A stretch of DNA of 64,000 nucleotides, from assembly GCA_000507305.1 (NCBI GenBank), contig DF239017.1, positions 546,531 through 610,530 of the forward strand, given 5' to 3'. Under the pieces are notes generated by a model that saw only the letters and a list, made by a program, of their open reading frames with translations, had not been told where the DNA came from and did not search any database. Shown here in pieces: positions 36,191 through 47,063 of this stretch (within the stretch, counting starts at the first letter, position 1; every line of letters starts with the position of its first letter). Position numbers and translations under genes: made by a program. The DNA is from Breviolum minutum Mf 1.05b.01. Lineage: Eukaryota > Sar > Dinophyceae > Suessiales > Symbiodiniaceae.

Positions 36191-37356
36191 ATGCATTGAA
36201 AGAGCTTGATGTTTAGTATTATACGGTGCTCCAGGTATCGTGAAGCCTCTCATACCCCAAAAACAAATCCGAAGCCTCCCCCTGGCAAACCATGCAAATC
36301 TAGATCTCGTGATCTCCAGCGAAGCATCCGCTTCAGCTGACAAGTGCAACTCATCTTTTAGGACTCCTTGGGCTCCTTAGAGTTGAATTTTTCCCAAGGA
36401 TGGACATGATGACATGGCAATGAAAAATTGAAAAAAAAAAGTCAAGCAAGATGAATGAAGTTCACAAAGGTCAGCTTAGCTATTGGATATCCATGTATTC
36501 CGAAACATTCCGAATTCCCGCCAAAGGAAATAGACTTTTTCGGCGTTGGCGCTTGCTGCCACAGGCTCGTCGGGCCAATCATGTGCGCATCGAGCAGCTG
36601 TCCAGCCAACTGGTGGAACATGGTGTCAACCCCTTTGCCAGTCCTGCAGGGCTGCATGCTGCAGCAAAGCTGCGGTCATTTCAAGGCAAGATTCCAGAAT
36701 GTCAGAAAATTTGCAGACAGCTGTCTACAATTGTGACTGAAAGAAATTGATGCATAAAATCCATTCGAAGGTCTTTCCAATGATCACTCCATGGTGAAGC
36801 TTCAAATTGTGCTGCCTTGCGAGACATTCAACAAATACATTTCCTTTTGAGCTTTCAAAACCACAAAAATTCTCCTCGCCGACACCTCCTTGGTTCTGCT
36901 GCTATGGAAGAGGAAGAACTTCATCAAATGTGGTGCAGCCACACAACAAGATTTACAGTGACTTACCAAAGGATCGTTGCACAATGTTGCACACACGTGA
37001 TGTATCATGTCATACTGCAAGGCTGAAAATTCAGCACTGCCAATGGTTTCTCGATTTCTCTCTGAGAGTCGAAGTAGAAGCAAGACTTGTCTCTTGCAAA
37101 GCGTTGAGCAGCTTCAACAACCGTGCCACAGCGTAGGTCTGCCTCAGCCACTCTTCAATGATCCCACTGCCATGTCTTCCCTGGCACACGGCAAAAAAAA
37201 ACGGAATACGTCGCCAAGTGCTTGATAGATTAGCATTAAGAAAGGCCATGACAAATCACGTGTGCTGACCAAGCTACCTTGCTCACTACCTGAGGTCAAA
37301 ATGTTCATGCTGAAACTGCAAGGTTTGCCAGAATCAACAGTCCGATGAGTACCTGA
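36191..37356. repeat. segmental duplication, copy 2
   Basis: Direct repeat of 16566-17706. Differences from copy 1: an extra 61 bases at 36289-36349 flanked by GCAA on both sides; a net loss of 24 bases near 36990-37015 (one 4-base and one 20-base gap by my alignment); and scattered substitutions. The right edge lies 9 bases inside intron 6 of the Rab-like gene, so this copy is physically joined to the rest of that gene and is probably closest to the original location. Confidence 0.9.
36289..36349. mobile_element. 61-bp insertion with GCAA flanks
   Basis: Present in duplication copy 2 and absent from copy 1 (site near 16675). The same four bases, GCAA, flank the insert and occur once in copy 1, as expected for a short target-site duplication. 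It contains a small palindrome, GAAGCATCCGCTTC. It could be a very short non-autonomous element or a precise deletion in copy 1. Confidence 0.45.
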
Positions 37357-38720
37357 CTGCTTACTTGTGGGTCAAATTTACATGTCGTGGTTGATCTTGG
37401 CCCAGCGACGATCGCAATCATGGCCCCACTGTGTTGTTTAACTTCAGTGTGCATGTCGTAAAGCTCCTGGAGTTCAAACACTTGCACAGCCACCAAAAAA
37501 TCAACGGCAAACCGTTCGTTGATATGGTTTGGCACCCGTTTGTTAACAATCCATAATGTGTCATGGAGGATGAACAGGATTCCTAGCCAAAAATCCAAAG
37601 TAACAGTTGCAGTATAATTATGTTCTCCCATCCTGGCACGAGTCCACGTTGTCCATTGCAACACAAAGCAGCACAAGCGAAGCACCGGCATAGAGGGAAG
37701 GGGCCAAATCTCCCAAACTTTCACCTCAGTCAAATTAACTTCCAGATTTTGCATGGCACTAAATCTGCCACAAGACTCACAAAACCCCAGATGCCCCCTG
37801 AGTCAATGGCCGTTTTGCATACCTGGTGGCCTACCTTGTGAATCCCACAGACGAAGCGTGACGCGGAGCGAATCCTTGTGATGCTGCAAGAAATAAAACC
37901 ACGGACTGCGCGTCAGCCAATCAGAACCAGCTCTGCCACAGCGGAAGATTTGAAATAAACCGCTAAGAATTACAGTAAGGGATATACCATAGTCTTGGGG
38001 CCGCAATGCGAGGAGATGAGAGTAATTTGAAACCATACAGCGCAGGCTACACCTATAGCTTTCATCCAAGGATCATCGATCAGTAGCTTCTTCCTGGCCC
38101 ATTGTAGTCGACTCTTTTACATGGCCATTGATTCTGCACGTCCTAATTAAGCTCTCGTGATGTCTTTGGTCGTATGTGTTACATTGAGGCTAACAAGCCC
38201 CCAAGATCAAACAAGCAAATCAACCTACGAGATTGCATACTTCAGTCTGCACAATGGAGAGAGGGAGGGAGGACAAAAAATGTTCTTCCAAAAGTTCGTT
38301 GCAAGGGTCGTTTCAACATCAACACCAATCGTTGGCATGATCCCAGAGAAGTCAGCTCCCAGGAATCTCTGCAGAATGCTTGTCTTGCCAGCACCCCTCA
38401 GATGTGTGAAAGCAGGCTCCACCATGCTGAGAGAGTCCCTGAGAGTCTTAATATGGACAGTAATAGTAATCGGTATACATAAATATCATAAATTCGAGAT
38501 ACGGCACCACAAATTGAAGCAAGCAACACAGCGCCGGCCAGCACTACCTTGAACACCGCATCCTGACGCAAATCGCCATTTGCACCAGATGTGCTGACAA
38601 GATTGTAAGGTGAGCTTCGTTTTCTCAGTGCTTCTCCTGCTTACAATCGGTGCCAGCATAGTCTTCAACCTCATCAGTCAATTTGGTGTGCCTAGACTCA
38701 ACCTTGCCATCCTCAAACAT
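37005..38720 (-). CDS. Rab-like small GTPase (complete, 7 exons, atypical)
   Basis: Ras-superfamily protein, normally a GTP switch in membrane traffic. Exons: 38720-38641, 38593-38528, 38396-38303, 37883-37835, 37709-37638, 37480-37365, 37142-37005. They sum to 615 bases, phases agree at all junctions, and the product is 204 residues, the usual Rab size. Residues 41-55 are FKVVLAGAVGAGKTS (P-loop, split by intron 2). PTIGVD at 70-75 gives the switch I Thr. LRLWDSQD follows, where Rabs have WDTAGQ, so the G3 Gly is missing. The G4 region reads IAIVAGPRS with no NKxD. FYFDSQ stands where ETSAK is expected. The end, CSMT, is not a prenylation signal of the usual kind. Introns 1, 3 and 5 start with GC, introns 2, 4 and 6 with GT. 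Exon 7 lies in the duplicated segment, where a TGA at 37005 ends the frame earlier than in copy 1. The start could lie further upstream. A nucleotide-binding but hydrolysis-poor switch, or a decaying gene, are both possible. Confidence 0.85.
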
Positions 38721-39280
38721 GTAGCGGGGAGCATGCGTGCATATTTTTTGTGCTTGGTTCCTTTTCGATAAGTCTTAGAAATCAACGGACTTTCGACAAG
38801 TAACAAATTCATCAAGAAAAACTAGGGGAAGTCGGAAGAGGGCCACAAGTTCAAGTTAGCCTCTAGGCTTCTAGGCCGCAAAAAGCATCAAAACTTCTGT
38901 AGCCTCTGGGCGCCTCTAAAGGCCAATTTAAAATGCTATCTTTTAAGAGCCTCTGAGGGTGTCACTTGCTTGAAATGGGTACAGCAATTCAGGACTAATG
39001 AGTAATTTACGTACTTCATCCTCTTCTCATGCCCCGGTTTGAACCCCTAAAGCCCTTCAAGACAGTATGAAATGAGGTGAATTCATTGGCACTGTCAACC
39101 CCCAAGCTGCAGCTGAACTGGTTTTTCTCATAGCATCCGTTGTGACTTTAATATGTTTAACATGAACAAGACTAGACATGTTTGGAGACATCTGGTGATG
39201 CATGATTTGGCCGTTAGTCTAAGGAACCTGAGACGAACAAAACAGCTGCAAGCAAGAAGCTTTGCGTGGCAGTCTTTTGC
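38721..39280. other. no gene seen
   Basis: Intergenic stretch upstream of the Rab-like gene. It contains a patch rich in GCCTCT/AGGCTTCTAGG words near 38870-38960, but no convincing exon or known signal. Confidence 0.4.
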
Positions 39281-39739
39281 AACACAATTCAGTGCGTTGC
39301 CTTATCCAGGCAAACAGAATCGCAAGCCGAAAACAAGTCACAGTTGCTTTCCGTTGCTTTTAATGTTGGGCTGAGAGGCAAAGACAAGAGCTCCTCATCA
39401 CCCACCTCTCGTCCGAAGCGCAAGAGTAGTAGGCGGTTCCTGAAGTGGAGATGGGAATATATGGGAATCGTCCGAGCTCCGGAGGACTGCATGGCTGTGA
39501 AAACTCGGAGATGGAACTTCTTCAACTCCTTCAAATACACAGTGCACATCTCTGCTTAACTTTCAAGTGGCTTAAAGACTCTAATATGAAGTATATAAAG
39601 TCCTTCCTTCCAGTCCTGAAGCGAGTCCAAAGCAAATTTCTGGAAGCACAAAATTGATCCTGGGTTTCCTTGCGGCCGCACTGCAAGCTCTTTGGCAAGT
39701 AGCTTCTTCACACTCTTTATGCTGGTGTTGGCCTTGCCG

Positions 39740-39925
39740 GTTGATTGATGACAATGATAGACAGAAGCATGTTTGTTTTTGTTTTTGTTGAAGGAATTTG
39801 CTTTCGGAACATCCGGGGACTTGAAAGATTGAGGTGCAAGTTCAGTCATCAGGTCTCTATGTTCACGGTGTGGTTGTTGGAGGGAGCCTACTAATGCAGT
39901 CCAGTTGCAGCAACGTGGAAGCAAA
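39740..39925 (-). CDS. possible exon, ankyrin-like
   Basis: Minus-strand segment with CNWTALVGSLQQPHREHRDL followed by FKSPDVPKANSFNKNKN. NWTALV resembles the first helix of an ankyrin repeat. It is an isolated exon candidate; the rest of the gene could not be traced between 39.3 and 40.9 kb, where only weak frames are present (for example minus 39289-39549). Confidence 0.3.
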
Positions 39926-41039
39926 CATCAAGGCCACCGCAGCTAGCATCTGAAGGCCTGAGCATTCATCTCCCCTGAAAGTGGAAATCTTCATCACTCC
40001 TTGAAACCTGCACAGCTTAGGACCTGGCTGAACCGTGATGCAAATCTCAACCTTGACTAGAAGTCACGCCAGTCACAGCATCTAATGTCCACCATCTTCA
40101 TTGCAGAATTTCAGAGCTGAGCCAGCTTAGACCCCTGGGCCCTGCACTTCTCTACTTCTTTCATGCTCTATTGCCTGCACACTCACAAAGAACGAGATGG
40201 CGTGCCAAAACGTATGAAAGCCAGCGACAGCCGAGCCTAGCCAAATTTCTCAAATGACAATTATGAAATGACTCAACTATTTTCTGCTTACTATTTAAAT
40301 GGAAAGATGCATGATGTTTCCTTTTTCCCTTGTGCATCACCCCATCACTAGTGCGCAAAGTAGGGCATTGTCCGGCAACGAAGCAGGACAATGACTCGTG
40401 CGAGACGAAGCAGCCATCTTAACCAGGCGATCCAATACAGACTTGAAGTATGAAATAGATTGAACGAGTACATTTGCATTAATGAGCTACCCCGTCCCGC
40501 TTGCACCCACCCCAAGCGGGCAACTGCTGCCCTTTCGATGTGAAGGCATCCAAACATTAATTACAGAGGCCAATTACCAAAACACACTCGACAAAACGGC
40601 CCCAGCATCAATCACTGACCCGAACCAAAGCATTGATGCATCGTGTACAAGTCCAATGTGTACATGTGGTTGATTCATAGTTGTGGATATGAAAACTCAT
40701 GGATGCAGAAGATAACATCAAGCTCTGCGTCTTGGGAGGCTTAGGTTTCGGTGGCCGAATCCCTGAGGATCTCAGGAAGATCTTGAAGATCTCCTCCCAT
40801 CTGCGCGGACTCTTGCGAGCATCTCAGCATCTCAGCTAAGCGCGTTATATCCATCTCAGAGTCCCTTAGTCCTTAGCTCTGCATTCAACTTCACATCCAA
40901 ATTCAGCTCCCTGGTGGCTTCCGCGAGAGTTTGTTTTGCTGAAATGCTCCTTTTTTGTGCCATGGAACCCCAAACCTGCATGGCCGGTGTGGATGCTAAG
41001 ACAAAACCACATCAAATTCACGACTTGACGGAAACCCCC

Positions 41040-44000
41040 GCACTGAGGGAGCAAATCACACGGTCAAAGGCACTGTCACCCGGTGGCAACGCTGTATGGG
41101 CCATGTAGAATTGACGCAGGTGCTTGTGAAATTCCTGGCCGTCAAGGGTGAGCAGATCTGTACGTTCCACATCGATGTTAAAAAGCAGTCCTCCCAAGCT
41201 TGCATTTGCTCAGCCATGCTCGTTCCATTCACTTCTCGCTTTAGCCGTTCCTGTTTCGGGCAATGCAAAAGATCAGGCCACCAAGATGCGATTTATTGTA
41301 ATGCAAAAACTCGGGCAATGCTAGTGCAGTGCTAAAGCCTATCAAACGCCTCCCTAGTCCCATGAGCACCCCTTGAACAAAAGAGATTGGAACTCGAACC
41401 AGGACTGTAACGCTTAATGCAATGTTCAGGCATTGACAACGTCAGGGTGTAAGTCGTATATACAGTAAGTGATTTTGATGTAGTATTTCTGCACATGTTT
41501 CCGCTTAATATTTCTTTGCCGCTGGTCTTCGATCTACAACAGCAGATCAGCAATTCAATACACATCTAGAATCTAGAGAACCTGCAGGACACCCAACTTC
41601 CAGTAGCACTTGCCCTGTCCTCTCGCAAAGAGCTATGCATCTCCGAGCGCAGTCCCTGAAATCAGCCCCGCAGAAATGATTCTCCAAAACAAAGAACATC
41701 CACACAACGAATCCTACCTGACTTTGTTGCCATTTCAAATCCCTCAGCTCATCCCAACCTGCAGGCCACTCTCGAGTCCATCTTCCAAGAGACGTAGCTG
41801 CCCCTGCATTGAGCGGAAAGTACTTTGAGACTCGCGCCAGTCCTCCAAGACAGAAGCAACACAAGCATCTTTGAGGGGCTCATGCCATGAGCACAAAATG
41901 ACCTACCTTTGGCAGACTTCAGTTGATGAACTGTCTCGCATTATGTTGCTAATATTGCATACAATATTACATAAATGCACCATACAAACATCGAAGATGC
42001 TGCTTTTTTACCTTTTTTTGGCCATAACATTATCTATTCCATCCCGCACACACTGTGAATGCTCCCCTCCTGCCGAACGCCATGCCAAGCTCCTTCAAGG
42101 CGACCGAGTCGATCCCCCAGGCCTTGCATCGTGGCATGCGGCAAAATCCTTGGTGCGTTGTGCTGAGGCAGCCGCTGTTTCCAAGAGTGGTGAGGTCGCC
42201 ATTAATGCCACGAGCTTGGTCTTGACGTTCCATGGTCTCCTCGAAACAAAGCAAACAAAATGCAAGAATCAAACGGGAACAAACAAATAGGAGACTAACT
42301 GTTCATCTCATGGGATCTCACCAGCTGAGGAGTTTTAATGAGTTTAATAGTTTCACCGCCAGTCCTTGCTGAGGTGGTCCAAGATTGTCTTTTGAGTCTC
42401 TTTGCAGTCCAGGTGTGCAACTGCAATTTGGTCGCTCACCTACGACTGTGGTAGAGTTTTCAGACATGGTATGTTGACACTGCATCCAATAGCAGTATGA
42501 CATGTTACTGGACTTTAGACAAACACGTTGAGATGCCGGCGGAGTTGGAAATTTTGGAAGTCTCGGTCTTCAACATTTGCTCAAACACCTTGGTCTTCAG
42601 AGGCTTCACCGATATCAAACGACAAAAGCCTGCAATAACCAGGCATATCCTGGCATATCTGGGCGTGGTCAGCAAATTTAACGCACTGTTTTGCCTTGCC
42701 AATCCCAACCCAATACTGCCTGCCTCAACCATAGCATTGCGTGAGTTGACCTCCTGTCAGCAACGATTGAGAGTCAGCCAAGGGCCATTTCGTTTGAAGT
42801 CCGGAACTTTCAAACCAGAAATAGGTTAGACCAGTCATGGGTATGTCATGGGTAGTTCTCGAATATACCGATATACCTGATTTGCCAGCAGCGTCATTCT
42901 CTCCTGGCTCAGTGTCGCCCCCATCCACTTGGAGCTGCTCTCCAATTCCTGCAGAAGACTGGTGAAAGTGCAGCCTCCCTAGTATGGAAGTGCTAATAAT
43001 GCTTGGAGTCTCTACGGTGACTGCAAAACAAAAGCCACGCCTCTTTGGCGTCAGGGTGCTTTTTGCAAAACTAAATCCATCTAACCAAATCCATCTAAAC
43101 GAATGGCCGTCAGCCTTGGCACTCGTCCAGATTTTGGTACGATTGCTTAGATGAATTGGTTACGATATGAAAAGTGAGGAAAGATTGAATGTCGATGAAG
43201 TCCGCAAGCTGCATCACTCTCCTTGCAGCGTTGTTCCAATTCCTCACATTTGAGCTGCAAGCCTTGCAGGAAGCATGATGATCTAGGAAGCTCATTCGGA
43301 ATTCCTAATTCCATTCACCGATACTAGCATAGTATATGCTTTTAGAATCATTTATATAATTTATATATATATATATGCATGCTGTATACAAATCATAATC
43401 CCAATCAAAATTGGATCCGGCCTTGCGTGTTTTGTTCAAGGATGGGATCTATGGAGGCCTCTAGCTCCTCGATGCGGTTCCGCAAGTCATCATCCTGGCA
43501 TCACAATTAATGAGAAAATTGGTCGATACACGCTATTGGCATTGATTGTATTGCTTGTTACACCTGTTACTGACAACTCGTAACTATAACGAAAGGATTT
43601 TGCTAGTTACTTGTGCTTTCGTAATGTTGGCATTGCAAAGTCGCACCGGTCCTTTCTCCACAAACCTTTGAAGAAATATTGTACAATACATATGATATGT
43701 GCTCCGTCATTTCTGTCCATTGGAGTGTGTGATTACGGGCATAGCGCTCCTTTGGCGTGCAGCTGTCTTCGAGCTGCCTTAGCACCTACCAGAATTGATG
43801 AAATGTCAGCTGCTAGGGCCGTTACAACGTGAATGACAGCAAAAGCGATAGTTGCAGGCTTATCCATGTTTCAATTCACCAGTTCCTCTTCTTATATTTC
43901 CTACCTAAAGTCCCATATCAATCCATATCCTAAGTTTAGTGATGTCACAGCTTGGCTTATTACCCATGCTCTACACAAACAGTCGTGAGGATCAACTTGG

Positions 44001-46200
44001 AGATTGATTTTGTTGCTATATACTTCAGTATTGGTCATTCAAATGGCATAAAGCATCCCTCCTTGAACGATGCCTCCTCCAGTTTGTTCTCCAGCTTCTG
44101 CTCAATATGCTCCTGAAGCACCTTCTGACTCTCTTGTACGGCGTTCCGATGTGTCCTGAGAAATTGGAACAACAGTCTGGCATGCGTTTGACTGTTTGAT
44201 GATGTTATCACCTTGTAGGCGCTCTATGCTGCAAAGTCACTCGTGAGCTACCACCAGTGCACGTAGTCCTGACACTTTGCACTAAAAGTTGCAACGTGTC
44301 AGCTGCAAAGGGGAGAGCCATTGGACCGAATTGATCCAAGCCGAAAAGAAAGGACTGCTCTTAACTAGTGACTGGACAAGAAGTATCCTGGCTCAGGCAG
44401 GGCACATGTGCGTATTGGCATGCAAAAAAACACATAAATATGTAAATATGAGAGAGAGAGAGAGATAGGTATATATATAATATATGATATTCATACATAT
44501 ACAGCAAATACTGATCACATAAAAGTCTTGAAACACTCACAGATTTGACATTGTTTGCTATTGCAAATTTACTTCCTCAGGGACAAATTACATACATTGC
44601 TTGCAATAAATCAACTCACATCCTACCATAGTACTACTATCACTTGGCGGCATTGGCTTAGCCTGCTTACATACTAGCTAGTGCGTCACTGTCCTGCTTG
44701 ATCTGTTTTTATGTATTGTTACTCTTGGGGCCCTTGTCTACCCACCATGGCCTTTCCGCATACGGTCGTGAAGCTTGTTGCCTGGCTTCTCAAGCTTCTA
44801 AGTTTATCCAACAAAAATGTGTATCCTACTGCTGTCATAATTTTGCAGGAGGTGCTGTGCTCCATGACCATGCCATGGCCAGACTTCCATTCGTCCACCT
44901 GCTGCCTCAGCAAAGTGACGTACTTTATGGAGCAGTGAGACCCTAGGAGGTAACAAATCATGGTGACATGTGGGTATGCCTCAAAATTGGAAAGCCCCAC
45001 AATCCATTGGAAACGATTCTTTACGGCCTAAACATGCTTGCTTGCCAAGCCACAGAAGCTGATCTTTGAGCTGTGTCATCTGCTTTACGCTTATATCCTG
45101 GCGAGGGAACTTGCCAGAATGGAACGGAGCTTTTGATAGGCTCATCCCCGAATAGTTTCAACCCGGTGGTGCAATATACGTTTTGACATATTTTGGATTT
45201 CGAAAACTGCAGCAGTTATTTATCTTGTTGCCTTGATTCCGATTGGTTCGTAAGTTGCACATGTCTATCGAACGGCTGGTGCGCATTTAAAGAACTTGAT
45301 CAAAGCCGGGGCTCTACAGCGCTGCGTAGCTCATAGACCTGTTCAAATCTCACTCTCCAAAGAAACACTCGACGACATCGAACAGTGACAGCAAGCTAAA
45401 GGACTGTTCGTTAATCAGCCTCGCTTTCAAGCTTGGGGAAGTTTGTTGTTGTCCAGCTCTCCAAGCTTTGAATCCGTTGCTGGATCTCAGACTCCTATTC
45501 CAAAACGGCAGGAATGGCAGGAATGGCAGGAATCTGTACATACCAATCAGCTCAATTCATTTCAGACATTTTCAACTGCTCCTGCGAGGCTCGCTTTTGG
45601 ACCTGCCCAGTAGGGGACCCTTTTGCAAACTGGACATCGATGTTTTGTTTATCATCGACCACCACAAGGCTGTGGCATAGCATGGCAGCTTTCATCTTCG
45701 AACAGGGAAAAATGAAGCTACACAATAGTATATTATGCAATTTCATTTGATATTGATATCCTTTCAGCGCTTTCAGTTGTTTTGCTGGGAATCATGCAAT
45801 ATAGCAATTATATACTTATTGTTCCAACGCGGTTCACGTTCATCACCCAAAAAAGGCCCAAAACAATCTCAATGATCTCAAGTGCCTCGGTGCGAATTCG
45901 TGCCATACTCATGTGTGTCTCCTCAACACCTGGAAACAAAGGGAGGCTGCATCCCATTCAAACACCGTCAACCCTGTTGAACAATGTTCCATCATGTTCC
46001 ATCTCCAAGGCACTCTGCTGGAGCATTGTCCCCAGGCGTTGCTGCAGCTCTCGACCCTGCAAATGTTGCTGCTCGAACTGCTGCGTGGAGCGTTGCTGCC
46101 TGATGGCCAGCTGAGACTGCCAAGGCGATTTGTAGGTGCAGGAAACAGAGGCGCAACGGCCTATCGATGAAATGAAACCGTGATTAGACTGTCTTTTGCC
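41040..46200 (-). CDS. second coiled-coil protein gene region, many exons
   Basis: Minus-strand segments: about 45960-46190 (QQRSTQQFEQQHLQGRELQQ), 45835-45928 (MARIRTEALEIIEIVLGLFW), 45555-45690, 45410-45510 (SEIQQRIQSLESWTTTNFPK), 44800-44930 (LLRQQVDEWKSGHGMVM), 44045-44160 (QKVLQEHIEQKLENKLEEAS), 43730-43790, 43413-43500 (LRNRIEELEASIDPILEQNT, then a stop), 43185-43275 (LQLKCEELEQRCKESDAAC), 42885-42955, 42080-42240, 41765-41850 (FRSMQGQLRLLEDGLESGLQ) and 41040-41210 (LLFNIDVERTDLLTLDGQEF). Heptad spacing of Leu/Ile with Glu, Gln, Lys and Arg is clear in most. The style matches the gene at 4-13 kb. The stop at 43413 may mark a gene end, in which case two genes are present. Role unknown. 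Confidence 0.55.
43330..43380. repeat. AT-rich microsatellite
   Basis: Short (TA)n-type tract (ATATATATATATATGC) between coiled-coil exons. Similar TA or GATA runs occur near 5467, 20783, 25760, 34180, 44460 (a GA run followed by TA), 54952 and 58591. All lie outside confident exons. Confidence 0.6.
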
Positions 46201-46550
46201 ATACAAATCCTTAGTTCAACACCTTCACTTCTAGAGATGTGGACTGAATAAGGGTCTTTCATGTTCCTCTCATTTCGCCAGCTGAGATGCTCATTCTTCA
46301 TCTGGTCCAACTCCTGCGGTAGCAAGAAGATTCATAGGCTGTTAGGCAGGGGTTGAGCGAGGCAATATCAATGGTTTTCTGCACATGCGCAGCTTCGCCT
46401 TTTTCTGATTCCATCAGCACCACATGCATCCAGAGCTCCAATGGATGTTTCCTTTCACAGAGTGGCTACTGTCGGTCTCTTGCAGCGTCCACCATATGTC
46501 AACCGTGCCACATCTCTCGTGGGAAGCTGATATCTAGTTGCAGCTTGACC

Positions 46551-46980
46551 TCAGAGATCCAAGGACAATGAGATATTGGAACCAGGGATGACAAATGCTT
46601 CAGCCTCGCAAGCTGCTGGGAAGTCCAACACCTTGAAGTACTTAAACCATCTTGAACTGTCGCAAAGCCACTCTCCGCACTTCTGTCGCCACTTCTTGAT
46701 CACCTCGCGCATATGGGTCTACTAGGTTCATCCCAAAGAATCAGCAAGGTGCTCACATGCTTGGATTGCGCCTTCCCATGCAGATCCCGATGTAGTATAC
46801 CTCTCGTAAATGAACGGAACGGCTGAAGAACGGCGCCCACACAGCAGGAGTCGTTGAACGGAACGATCATCTGACTGGCAAGCAGCCCAGCGACTGCTCT
46901 CATCAAAAGTGGCGACTCGAAACTCGCACCGTATACCTCGGCTGGCAGGGAAGCTGACCCGCTCATCCACTTTATCCACT
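46551..46980 (-). CDS. unrecognised exon(s), Trp-rich
   Basis: Two overlapping possibilities on the minus strand. About 46712-46551 encodes MREVIKKWRQKCGEWLCDSS, then RWFKYFKVLDFPAACEAEAF, and ends with TGA; it looks coding because of its Lys/Trp/Phe pattern and long open frame. 46979-46728 encodes a basic, Arg-rich segment in another frame (GIRCEFRVATFDESSRWAAC). They may be two exons of one gene lying directly downstream of the glycosyltransferase gene. No family recognised. Confidence 0.35.
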
Positions 46981-47063
46981 GACCCTTTGACTACTACAAT
47001 CTGACACTGCTCTGTATCTGTTTGCAGGCTTCATACCATTGCTTGGGGTTTGTTTGGCCTGTT

